In this document: positions 37,301 through 44,192 of the stretch, piece after piece
How positions within the stretch are numbered: the stretch's first letter is position 1
How the letters are laid out: every line of letters begins with the position of its first letter
Assembly (NCBI RefSeq): GCF_015207105.1
Contig: NZ_JADEXO010000040.1
Coordinates: 1-48,230 of the forward strand
DNA from: a cf. Phormidesmis sp. LEGE 11477
GTDB lineage: Bacteria; Cyanobacteriota; Cyanobacteriia; Phormidesmidales; Phormidesmidaceae
DNA: 48,230 nt
Direction: 5' to 3'
Notes under the pieces: model-generated
What the model was told of the DNA's origin: nothing
The model's input: the letters and a program-made list of their open reading frames with translations, nothing else
Database searches by the model: none
Program-made: the position numbers and the translations under genes

Positions 37301-38172
37301 TCTAGTCTGATGTCTGTGCATGGCAACAAAGAGATCGGGGCGCAGCCGTTATCGATTACCGTATCGTTGTCATTAATTGAGCCGGAGCCTACCGCTGTGA
37401 TGCTGCCAACGCCACCTGCTAAGACGCTAGCAACCTGCAGCGAGAGCGTTTCTGTAGACTCGGTCGCATCATCGTCATTGATAGCTAGTCTGACTTTGAG
37501 CAGGGTCTGATTAGATGCGAAAGTAATCTCAGTTTCATTGTTGGCGCTCTGCCAGGTACTGCCACCATCGCTACTAACCTCAAACATTTGGTTAGCATAG
37601 TCGATCGGATCTCCAGCCGGGTCAATATCAAAATCAATCGCCGCACCGCCTCTAGCAGTCCCGTCGGTAGCCGTCAGAGCCAAAATAATATCTTCAGTGC
37701 TAGCGGTAGAAAGAGAGACATCAAAAACGAGAAAGTCGTCGCCTTCTGTGGCGATCGCATCAGAAATAAGAACATCGGGGGAGGAAGGAACATCAAGCGG
37801 GGTCACTTCTAGCCAGTCAAAGTTGGCACCACTGCTGCCGATAGCCGTTAGCCGAATGGTGTTGATACCAGCGTCTAAGGTGGCAGTCTGATTAACTAAA
37901 TCCCAGTTACTCCACTTACCCGTGCTGTCGAATTCTAGTGGGTCGAGCTGGGTCGCCCCATTAATAGAGAGGGCTAGCGGACGCTCCCTAGCAGCAGCGA
38001 GAGCATATCGAAAAGCTAGATCATAATCGCCTGCTGCAGCCGCATCGACGGTCCATTCGATAAAGTCGTCGAAACGCGAGCGAAAGTCAACAAACGTACC
38101 GTCTGAGCCGGCGTGGTTGGCAGTAATAATCGGGCCATTTAGCAAAGCGTCTTCAGCCTGTTGTCTAACCAT
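34309..38172 (-). CDS. Large two-propeller protein: CBM, Calx-beta, sorbosone dehydrogenase-like, Kelch
   Basis: A 1287-aa protein. In order: CBM6/35-like carbohydrate-binding module about 5-126 (QQAEDALL, then NWDLVNQTATLDAGINTIRL, FDWLEV); Calx-beta domain about 132-270 (EGDDFLVFDVSLS, INDDDATESTETLSL); lectin/laminin-G-like sandwich about 288-535; DPGDPG linker about 540-558 coded by 9-bp repeats; glucose/sorbosone-dehydrogenase-like six-bladed propeller about 565-985 (GPDGRLYVATLFG, NIDFGPDGKLYLW, YASGLRNTYDG, GGYYGHPNPYRD, LLITNFSKGDDI); and six Kelch blades about 990-1287 (VYVFGG, IYVIGG, LYVFGG and so on). It has no signal peptide: an in-frame TAA lies six codons before the ATG (38188-38190). 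The ribosome site AGGGA is well placed. Calx-beta and propellers suggest a Ca2+-dependent extracellular or surface protein, perhaps exported by a type I system; that is inference. Confidence 0.87.
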   Translation of the reverse strand: MVRQQAEDALLNGPIITANHAGSDGTFVDFRSRFDDFIEWTVDAAAAGDYDLAFRYALAAARERPLALSINGATQLDPLEFDSTGKWSNWDLVNQTATLDAGINTIRLTAIGSSGANFDWLEVTPLDVPSSPDVLISDAIATEGDDFLVFDVSLSTASTEDIILALTATDGTARGGAAIDFDIDPAGDPIDYANQMFEVSSDGGSTWQSANNETEITFASNQTLLKVRLAINDDDATESTETLSLQVASVLAGGVGSITAVGSGSINDNDTVIDNGCAPISLLPCTDIRLEGDFNFSFEGADGGLVDRDGEGLGFTMVDPSSKPSNTNPIAGVVGYLPDNLNVEDGKLKITTTSGLQVRGKNSQDNALGVGLNVPSEQLRLETTLVDLPTAAGGFSQAGLWFGQAEDGGVGSSEDDYIKLVVVSKSPGDYRLQAWFEVDGAVTQQKLIDIPDNLTSLDLSIDIDPSAQTVTARYNTGAGAETLTTFTEVPPEWFSFDQAGLNPEIGTRSFGGIFASDRKAPSEQVFSFENFSITETPLDGDPDDPGDPGDPGDPGDPAETALFDRWSIPIVKKPTAMATGPDGRLYVATLFGEIYAYTIDADNRTFTEELIETIPEKENGRRLTLGLAIDPDSTATDVVLWVAHSNGAVRDGAFNSGKISRLSGPGFTEKEDIITGLPRAIANHATNNIDFGPDGKLYLWQGGNTGAGSPNTADTEFGDFAEQPLSAAALVVDIPQWKNNPTDFDGDVAALEGEFIDEFYARKAQALGRPFTEVQVYASGLRNTYDGVFHTNGSLYAPDNGLGVTGTTPPVPRLGDPADRSITTLFGQVPEDNPGKQKDPLNRIVEGGYYGHPNPYRDEVVFKDGSFQGFNADNIPVGHPDYIPPIIDLGTNKSANGIIEYTADNFFGQLQGDLLITNFSKGDDITRIELSDDGLIVEDSAAALIVGFEDESPIESFIDGFTEPLPIAMGPDGSIFVGEFNGGQISVLESVGTWRADLPAVPAPAGILDAGSTTLDSELYMVGGKTSTSHVNSFYIYSPGDPIDPTDDVWSTGPDLPGVAVENPSVVSFDGKVYVFGGSTSPFSGAVSNATVFDPATGDWTTLADMPTARGGATAQVIDGEIYVIGGLANGSSVDTVEIFDPVTGTWSAGPSLQTARDNAGSAVIDDLLYVFGGRTRNADDTLTSLEIFDPTSDLWTTGSSMSVGRRAMAVGLIGDRIQVTGGEGGGNTFSAHEEYIPSTGQWRTLTPLSTARHGAAFGTIDNVTYVIGGGPTAGSSFTNAVEAFDF

Positions 38173-38406
38173 GTTGATCCCTACTTTTTATCTATAAACA
38201 ATGTGTGTAATAGCAATGTGCAGTAATTAACGGACGTCAAACTGTGATGGCTAAAGATACTTTAGTCACCCTGTTTTTAGCCGCTCTGCTTTTAGCTAAT
38301 AATTTGTCTTCGCTGATCTGTTGTTAGCTACACAGCGCTATCTAAATATTTCCGAAAACTTAAATTCAATCTAAGTTATTAGACTTAGACCCATGTCTTA
38401 AATCTG

Positions 38407-38476
38407 ACGTTCTAGATCCAGCGATCTAACTCCAACGCTCTAGATTCAACGTTTTAGAACCAGTGTTCTAAACTCA
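38407..38476. repeat. Five degenerate 14-bp tandem repeats
   Basis: Units: acgttctagatcca, gcgatctaactcca, acgctctagattca, acgttttagaacca, gtgttctaaactca, each exactly 14 bp. Two weaker units may precede (38379-38406). The consensus is acgttctagatcca. The period is exact while the bases vary, so it is an old or selected array, 235-305 bp before the two-propeller start. Confidence 0.8.
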
Positions 38477-38634
38477 ATACATTGGAGGGCTAGATCCTTC
38501 AAATGCACAACCATCATTTTTCAATATCGAGTACCCCGATATCAGTAATCCTACTTAGAAGACATGGTGACAGAAGAGTCAGATGAAAAAACTTAGCATT
38601 TGTTGAAAGAAGTTCACGCTGCCTGATCATATGG

Positions 38635-38675
38635 CAATACAACAGAGATTCGATCACCTTTGTATTGTAATCTCT
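38635..38675. repeat. Interlocked inverted repeats (A-B-A'-B')
   Basis: caatacaa (38635-38642) pairs with ttgtattg (38660-38667), and agagatt (38644-38650) pairs with aatctct (38669-38675). The two pairs interlace, giving two mutually exclusive hairpins in RNA or DNA. It lies 70-115 bp downstream of the dioxygenase stop. Confidence 0.6.
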
Positions 38676-38748
38676 ATCACTGCTATTTTTACTCTCTTTT
38701 GTTTTGAGTAAACACTTTTGCAGAGGGTGGCGTCTTTGGGTTGACCGA

Positions 38749-39414
38749 CTATTCGGCCCACATTCGCAACAGATTAGCGATACTTTTAGAGAGCAAGTCA
38801 AACTCATCTGTTTTGCCCTCTTTTGCAAACAGTGAGCGCTGCGCTGTCACCAAATCGAACAAAATCTCTCGCCTTTCGGCCTGGCGAACCAAACTTTGTA
38901 CCCAGCCTACCGCAACTAGACGCTCGCCGCTCACCACTGGATCTACCCGGTGCAGGCTCGTTGAGGGATAGACAATCGCGCTCCCTGCCGCCAGCTTATA
39001 GGGGGTTTCGCTATCTGCGCCTTCGATGACTAGTTCGCCCCCTTCGTAGGCATCAGGGCTATTGAGAAAGATCGTAAAAGAGAGATCAGAGCGCAAAAAG
39101 CCGCTTGATTTCATCAACGCATTGTCTACATGCCGCCCGTACGACATTCCTTCTTGATAGCGGCTGATCAGCAGAGAGTGAATAGCCCTGGGTCTAGCGA
39201 CCGCCTGAAAAAGTGGGTTTCGCTTTAGCGCTTTACGAACAAAATCTTTTAATGCCTCTGTATCTGGCGTTTTTGAGAGCTGCTGATTTTGTTTGACTAG
39301 TTTGGCGTGCCATCCTGCCGTTAGCCTACCGTCTGCAAAGTCAGCGACAGATAGCGCTTTTTCTAGATAATCTAGTTCTTTGCCTGTCAGTAGGTCGGGA
39401 ATGCAAACAATCAT
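38749..39414 (-). CDS. Fe(II)/2-oxoglutarate dioxygenase, PKHD type
   Basis: A 221-aa member of the PiuC/YbiX (PKHD-type) hydroxylase group. The iron triad is His95-x-Asp97 in YGRHVDNALM and His155 in TSLHRVDPV; Arg165 in SGERLVAVGW binds 2-oxoglutarate. Family landmarks are LLISRYQEGMSYGRH, LSFTIFLNSPDAYEGGEL and AAGSAIVYPSTSLHRV. Members are often tied to iron uptake or siderophore receptors, but no such genes are in the window. Start at the ATG 39414 is the first in frame and matches family length (about 225 aa). Confidence 0.93.
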   Translation of the reverse strand: MIVCIPDLLTGKELDYLEKALSVADFADGRLTAGWHAKLVKQNQQLSKTPDTEALKDFVRKALKRNPLFQAVARPRAIHSLLISRYQEGMSYGRHVDNALMKSSGFLRSDLSFTIFLNSPDAYEGGELVIEGADSETPYKLAAGSAIVYPSTSLHRVDPVVSGERLVAVGWVQSLVRQAERREILFDLVTAQRSLFAKEGKTDEFDLLSKSIANLLRMWAE

Positions 39415-39494
39415 ATGGTTTTCTCACACCAGGCTCTGCTCGAGCCAGCATTTTAACAAATCCGTCGAGCAAAGTACTCCAGTGAGAAAAGTTG

Positions 39495-39974
39495 TCAGGT
39501 CTGAGCTAACGTCTGCCAAAAAATTACCTTATCGGCTCCTGCTGCATAGAACTCTCGGATTCTAGCTTCTTCTTCAAAGCCGCTTTTCTGGTAAAACTGA
39601 CGAACATATTCAAACTCGTCTAGTGCCAGCGTCTCTACTAGCAATACGCGCGCCTTCAGGTCAACTAAAGTCTGTTTGACATAATCCAACAAAGCCGCGC
39701 CGCGCCCTTGTTTTTGATAACGAGGATGAACAGCAATTAGATATAGATTCCATGTGCCCTCGGTCATTCGTTCTGGTGCCACATAAGCAATGCTGATAAG
39801 CTCGCCGTTCTCTTCATCTGTGAACCACATATCCCTATGCTTGGAACTATTGCTGAAATGTTCGGAGAGCATACGAGCAATATCGGCGACTTCATCTGGC
39901 TCGAATAGAGCGATCGCGCTGGCCAAAGCAATGAGATTATCCCTATCATTAGGTACAATCGGTCGAATCATCAT
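39495..39974 (-). CDS. GNAT family N-acetyltransferase
   Basis: A 159-aa acetyltransferase. The acetyl-CoA loop QKQGRGAALL (87-96) follows the strand WNLYLIAVHPRY, and the later FYQKSGFEEEARIREFY is the typical C-terminal beta-alpha pair. The N-terminus MIRPIVPNDRDNLIALA is normal for the family. It would transfer acetyl from acetyl-CoA to an amine on a small molecule or protein; the substrate is unknown. It lies 80 bp from the dioxygenase gene on the same strand and could share its transcript. Confidence 0.9.
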   Translation of the reverse strand: MMIRPIVPNDRDNLIALASAIALFEPDEVADIARMLSEHFSNSSKHRDMWFTDEENGELISIAYVAPERMTEGTWNLYLIAVHPRYQKQGRGAALLDYVKQTLVDLKARVLLVETLALDEFEYVRQFYQKSGFEEEARIREFYAAGADKVIFWQTLAQT

Positions 39975-40041
39975 AAATGCCTAGAAACTACAACAGTGCC
40001 CGATTACAAGATTCTTGAAGTCTGAAACAAGATGTTTAGAT

Positions 40042-41208
40042 CTAAGTATACGCTTTGACAAAGCCGTCTATTCTGTTCATGCCGCGCTCGATTGTGTCTA
40101 GGTCGGTAGCGTAAGAGATCCGAATAGTGCCTTCTGCCCCAAATGCGATACCAGGAATTGTAGCTACTTGCTTCTCGGCTAGGAGCCTTTCACAAAATTC
40201 GATAGATCCTAACCCCGTTTGGCTGATGTCTACGAATAAGTAAAAGGCACCCTTAGGCTCTATGTAGCTGAGCCCGGCGATGCCGGCGACCATCTCCATA
40301 ATGGCGAGCCGCCTCTTGCTAAAGGCTTGCCGCATCATTGTCAGATCGTCTTGAGGGCCAGTTAGCGCCGCGATCGCGCCATACTGAGCAAACGTACACA
40401 CATTGGACGTGCTATGGCTTTGCAGCGTATTCACCGCCTGAATAACCGCCTCAGGCGCAGCTAGATAGCCCAGCCGCCAGCCGGTCATTGCGTAGGCTTT
40501 GGCAAATCCATTGCTAATAATCGTGCGCTTAAAAATCTCTGAATTCAAACTACCCATGCTGATGTGTTCGGCTCTTTGGTAGAGAATTTTTTCATAGATT
40601 TCATCAGACACGACTAGAATATCTGACTCAACAATCACCGCTGCTAGTGCTCGCAGCTCAGTGGAGGTGTAGACCATCCCGGTTGGATTAGAAGGAGAGT
40701 TTAGGATAAACAGCCGCGTTTTGGGTGTGATTGCCGCTTTTAACTGCTCGGCGCTTAGCTTGTAATCGGTCTCGGCAGTGGTTTCAACAATCACCGGCAC
40801 ACCGCCTGCTAGCTTGACCATTTCTGGATAGCTGACCCAGAATGGCGCAGGAATAATCACCTCGTCGCCCGGTTCTATGATCGCCATGATCAGATTGTAG
40901 AGTGAGTGCTTGCCGCCGTTCGTAACCATGACGTTTTTAGCTTCATAGGCAAGCTGGTTATCCTGCTGAAGCTTCTGGGCGATCGCACTTCTAAGGGCGG
41001 GTTCTCCTGTCGCTGGGCCGTAGCGAGTTTTGCCTTGGTCTAGTGCGCGCTTGGCCGCCGCTCGAATATGCTCGGGGGTATCAAAATCAGGTTCTCCAGC
41101 GCTAAAGCTACAGATGTCTAGTCCATCGGCTTTCATGGCCTTGGCCTTGGCCGAAATGGCGAGGGTCATAGAGGGATTGACTCGGCTGATTCGAGAGGCG
41201 ATCTTCAT
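40042..41208 (-). CDS. aspC: PLP-dependent aspartate aminotransferase
   Basis: A 388-aa class I aminotransferase, started at the ATG 41208 ([20 protein letters not shown]), the family-typical opening; an ATG six codons upstream is also in frame. The PLP site is visible: [31 protein letters not shown] (Asn contacting the cofactor), [12 protein letters not shown], and the Schiff-base lysine at 237 in [16 protein letters not shown]. It interconverts aspartate and 2-oxoglutarate with oxaloacetate and glutamate, linking nitrogen and carbon metabolism. Substrate breadth cannot be read from the sequence. A tandem repeat array lies about 230-295 bp upstream. Confidence 0.92.
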   Translation of the reverse strand: MKIASRISRVNPSMTLAISAKAKAMKADGLDICSFSAGEPDFDTPEHIRAAAKRALDQGKTRYGPATGEPALRSAIAQKLQQDNQLAYEAKNVMVTNGGKHSLYNLIMAIIEPGDEVIIPAPFWVSYPEMVKLAGGVPVIVETTAETDYKLSAEQLKAAITPKTRLFILNSPSNPTGMVYTSTELRALAAVIVESDILVVSDEIYEKILYQRAEHISMGSLNSEIFKRTIISNGFAKAYAMTGWRLGYLAAPEAVIQAVNTLQSHSTSNVCTFAQYGAIAALTGPQDDLTMMRQAFSKRRLAIMEMVAGIAGLSYIEPKGAFYLFVDISQTGLGSIEFCERLLAEKQVATIPGIAFGAEGTIRISYATDLDTIERGMNRIDGFVKAYT

Positions 41209-41436
41209 GTGTACGACAGGTACCAAACCTGCATCAAGGGGGTGGGCGAGTGGTCAGTACACTACCGTAGATCGATTCCGAACGTTCTTGTCCCTTAAAT
41301 AGACAGTTAAAGTCAAATTCTTCAGATATATGCTGTGAAACCCTGTTCATCAGCTTTTGTAAAATGGCTAAGAATACTCTCATCAGCTAGAGCAACTTTA
41401 CTGGCAAAGCAAGAATGCAGCCTCACTTAGCTCTAT

Positions 41437-41502
41437 CTAGACTCTGGCTAGACTCTGGCTAGACTCTGGCTAGACTCTGGCTAGATCCTGGCTAGAGTCT
41501 AG
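41437..41502. repeat. 11-bp tandem repeat array with terminal hairpin
   Basis: Four exact copies of ctagactctgg (41437-41480), one variant ctagatcctgg (41481-41491) and a closing ctagagtctag (41492-41502). The fourth copy and the last unit form perfect 9-bp inverted arms, ctagactct and agagtctag, around a 15-nt loop. It sits 12 bp past the hybrid-kinase stop, so it may end that transcript, and lies upstream of aspC. The unit is about one DNA helical turn. Confidence 0.85.
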
Positions 41503-41514
41503 ATAGCCTAAAGC

Positions 41515-43611
41515 CTAGGTAGAGCTGAGCCGATACAGTTTTGAAACGATCGCTGCCATCTCTTGCAGCTCTATGGGTTTGACAACGTGTTGCTGAAATC
41601 CTGCTAGCAGCGCTTGGGTACGGTACTGGGGTTCTGATAGGGCAGTCAGTGCGATCGCTGGAACGCTGCCACCGGCAACTGCTGGTAAAGACCGAATCTC
41701 TCTGATCAGTTCGTAACCGCTTTTACCGGGCATCACCAAATCGCTCACCAAGACATCAGGCTGAAATTCTCGAAAGATTTTGAGCCCAGCATCAGCGGAC
41801 AGCGCTGCTTCTACCGTAGCGCCATAGGCTTCTAGCATAAATGTGTAGACCTCTAGTCCATCCGGGTTGTCTTCAAATATTAGAACCCGGCACCCCGCTA
41901 GAGAATCCGCCTCTAGCGGCTCAGACGCTGATGCTTTTGCACTATCAGCCTCAGACAAAATCTGCTTTGAAGCCAGCGGCAGATCTACCTTGAAGCAGCT
42001 ACCCTTGCCAAAGCCAGCGCTGTCGGCGCTCACCTGGCCACCATGTGCCTCGACAATATAGCTGACAATCGGTAGCCCTAGCCCCAATCCACCATAAAAG
42101 CGATGGTATGAAACCGCAGGCGAAGACTGTCCCCCCTGCCAAAATCGCTCAAAAATATGAGGCATTGCGGCAGACGAGATGCCGATGCCCGTATCCTGCA
42201 CCGACACAGCTATTAAGTCGGCGGTTTGTTCGAGGCTGACGCTGATCTGACCGCCCGCAGGGGTGAACTTAAGCGCATTAGAAATCAAATTACGAAAAAC
42301 TTGCTGTAACCTAGCAAAGTTACCTAGTATTGAACCTCTGCTGCTATCTGACAGCAGCAAAGGCAAAAGTGTAATCTCGATGTTTTTATTTCGAGCGGCT
42401 GGTTTGCTAGTCTCGACGATATCTGAGACCAAGCTAACAAGTCTATCGAGTGAGAGTGATTCGAGATCGCACTCTAAGCCGTTATAAGGCAGCCTAGAAA
42501 CATCTAGAAGATCTTGAATTAGTCGGTCTATGAGCTCCGCGTTGTGATAGCTGGTCTGAATCGCTCTAGATAGCAGCGCTTCATTGTCTAGGTGATCGCC
42601 TGAAATCTCTAGCCAGCCCATAATTGTTGATAGGGGCGATCGCAGCTCATGAGAGAGATTTCCTAAAAAAACATCCCTAAACTGATTGGCTTGCTCTACC
42701 TGATTAAAGCTAGAGTCAGCCGTCGCTAATAGCTGTAAGTATCTCTGTTCGTCTTGTTTTTTCTCGGTTACATCGCGCCAAGTCACTACTAGTTCATCGT
42801 CTAGCTTGGCAACTCTAATATCAACTACAACAAACTGATCGGATAGCTGATAAGCATTACAAATAAGTTCTCCTGAAAAAGGATAGCCTGTTTCTATCAC
42901 CCCACAAAACGCCAAAAACAAATCAAACTTTTCAAGTCGCTTAGACTTTTCTCTAGCTGTGTTCTTGAAGGCTGGGATGACAGTATACAAGGGGTTTCCT
43001 ACTTGCCCACTCTGGGATACGGAGAGATACTTACAGGCCGCTGAGTTCAAATAGCCTACCGTGAAATCTTGGATAAACCCTTCAGAGTCTCGTACGGCTG
43101 GTAGCAGCATAAAGCAGTCTGCCATCGTTTCGACAGAAGTCCGAAACCGAGTCTCGCTGTCCTGTAGATCAGCCGTAGCCTGGAGTAACGCTCGCCTTTC
43201 TTGTTGTTCTCGCAGCGCTCGTTTGACTGCAGGCACCAGACAATCCAGGTTTTGCTTCAAAATATAATCGGTCGCACCGCTTTTTAGGGCTCCTACGGCG
43301 CGATCTTCGCCCAAGACGCCTGAAACCAAGATACAAGGAACATCTGGAAAACTATCTTTGACCAGCGCGATCGCACTGAGTCCATCAAAATCAGGCAGTG
43401 AGTAATCTGATAAGACAATATCAACTGGCTGGGTATTGAGCGTCGATAAAAACGCTGCGCGATGATCAACAACAGTCAGCCTACAGGCAATATCACTATC
43501 GAGCAGAATAGCTGAAAGCAGATCTACATCGGCTGCGTTATCTTCGAGCAAAAGAATATTCACAGGCTCTAAAAAAGCAGCCAATCCATTCATAGCTTCA
43601 ACCCGTTCCAT
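41515..43611 (-). CDS. Hybrid histidine kinase: REC-PAS-HisKA-HATPase-REC
   Basis: A 698-aa soluble two-component protein. REC1 about 17-132 has Asp69 as phospho-acceptor; a short linker and PAS-like domain follow at about 153-285 (RFRTSVETMADCFMLL, VVVDIRVAKLDDELVVTWRDVT); HisKA has His321 in FLGNLSHELRSPLS; the ATP domain has N445 (NLISNALKF), DTGIG (473-477) and GGLGLGLPIV; REC2 about 575-695 has Asp624 in DVLVSDLVMPGKSGYELI. It has no membrane segment, so it senses an internal cue or another kinase through REC1. A start seven codons later (MNGLAAFLEPV) is also possible. No effector gene is adjacent. Confidence 0.94.
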   Translation of the reverse strand: MERVEAMNGLAAFLEPVNILLLEDNAADVDLLSAILLDSDIACRLTVVDHRAAFLSTLNTQPVDIVLSDYSLPDFDGLSAIALVKDSFPDVPCILVSGVLGEDRAVGALKSGATDYILKQNLDCLVPAVKRALREQQERRALLQATADLQDSETRFRTSVETMADCFMLLPAVRDSEGFIQDFTVGYLNSAACKYLSVSQSGQVGNPLYTVIPAFKNTAREKSKRLEKFDLFLAFCGVIETGYPFSGELICNAYQLSDQFVVVDIRVAKLDDELVVTWRDVTEKKQDEQRYLQLLATADSSFNQVEQANQFRDVFLGNLSHELRSPLSTIMGWLEISGDHLDNEALLSRAIQTSYHNAELIDRLIQDLLDVSRLPYNGLECDLESLSLDRLVSLVSDIVETSKPAARNKNIEITLLPLLLSDSSRGSILGNFARLQQVFRNLISNALKFTPAGGQISVSLEQTADLIAVSVQDTGIGISSAAMPHIFERFWQGGQSSPAVSYHRFYGGLGLGLPIVSYIVEAHGGQVSADSAGFGKGSCFKVDLPLASKQILSEADSAKASASEPLEADSLAGCRVLIFEDNPDGLEVYTFMLEAYGATVEAALSADAGLKIFREFQPDVLVSDLVMPGKSGYELIREIRSLPAVAGGSVPAIALTALSEPQYRTQALLAGFQQHVVKPIELQEMAAIVSKLYRLSST

Positions 43612-44066
43612 CGTCTTATCAGCACTATTGTCTACCGCTCATAAAGATCAGATAACAAAGGTGTACTATAGCACTGTGCTACAGTGCCCGACTAAGCGAC
43701 GGGCAGCTCCTATTCAGCCTGTCTGATACTGGCTCTAGGCAGCGTCAGGCGGCGTTATCTTTCATGAGCGCTGGCTTTATCAGCGCCATTTCTATCAGCT
43801 TTAGTCTAGCTTTAGTCTAGTAAGCTTTAGACGAGCCTTTGCCTATAGATTGGCTTCGGTAATAGGCTCGATAGCTTTAACTGAGCTAACACTTCTTGTC
43901 ACTAATACTGTAAGACGATTATTGCCTTAACCTGCACGAAAGTTTTTGGCGGATTGCCGTAAACAGGAAGCTCGTAACTTTAGTCTATAGCTTTCAATGG
44001 TTTAAACACGTGGTTTAAACTATGTGTGGATTTCTATAGATTCGGTGTGAGCGTTTGTTGCTTCTT
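43612..44066. promoter_or_regulatory. Intergenic region with palindromes upstream of the hybrid kinase
   Basis: No credible gene. It contains the palindrome tagcac-t-gtgcta (43669-43681), 58 bp before the hybrid-kinase start and well placed as an operator; two exact 11-bp repeats of agctttagtct (43798-43819); and the paired octamer gtttaaac at 44000-44020. Promoter elements could not be placed more exactly. Confidence 0.4.
44000..44020. promoter_or_regulatory. Two copies of the palindrome GTTTAAAC
   Basis: gtttaaac (44000-44007), spacer acgtg, gtttaaac (44013-44020). Each octamer is self-complementary and the pair is 13 bp centre to centre, the form of a cooperative operator. Function unknown. 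Confidence 0.4.
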
Positions 44067-44192
44067 CTACTTGCTCAAAAGGGTCTTGCTTTGCTGTCTG
44101 TCTAATAGCGCCGCTGCATTTAAACGATTAATTTCGTGAGGAATTGCAAAGTAGCTTTCTAACTCGTTTTGAATCCGCGCCGATACTTCTGT
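44067..44192 (-). pseudogene. Possible gene remnant abutting the IS
   Basis: Reading leftward from the IS end, 41 codons (VSARIQNELESYFAIPHEI, then NRLNAAALLDRQQSKTLLSK) end at a TAG at 44067-44069. The composition looks like real protein, but no start or 5' part remains, and the other side of the IS does not supply one. I do not recognise it. The IS, or a deletion at its edge, may have removed the rest. Confidence 0.35.

Larger units (their letters stand above)
38173..38748. promoter_or_regulatory. Long intergenic region before the two-propeller gene
   Basis: This 576-bp gap holds the promoter of the minus-strand two-propeller gene and the 3' end of the dioxygenase gene. It contains the 14-bp array (38407-38476), two interlocked inverted repeats (38635-38675), and a 7-bp hairpin tttactc/gagtaaa at 38688-38712 followed on the minus strand by A/T-rich sequence, a weak terminator candidate for the dioxygenase. 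A 104-codon open frame (38514-38828, minus) overlaps the dioxygenase and has no sensible composition, so I do not call it. Confidence 0.45.

Noticed and set aside
38635-38675. H-type pseudoknot
   Set aside because: Stem pairing fits, but the loop that must cross the 8-bp stem is one base long, too short for a stable knot; alternative hairpins are more likely.
38514-38828. 104-codon minus-strand ORF
   Set aside because: Overlaps the 3' end of the dioxygenase gene in another frame and has no plausible ribosome site or family resemblance.
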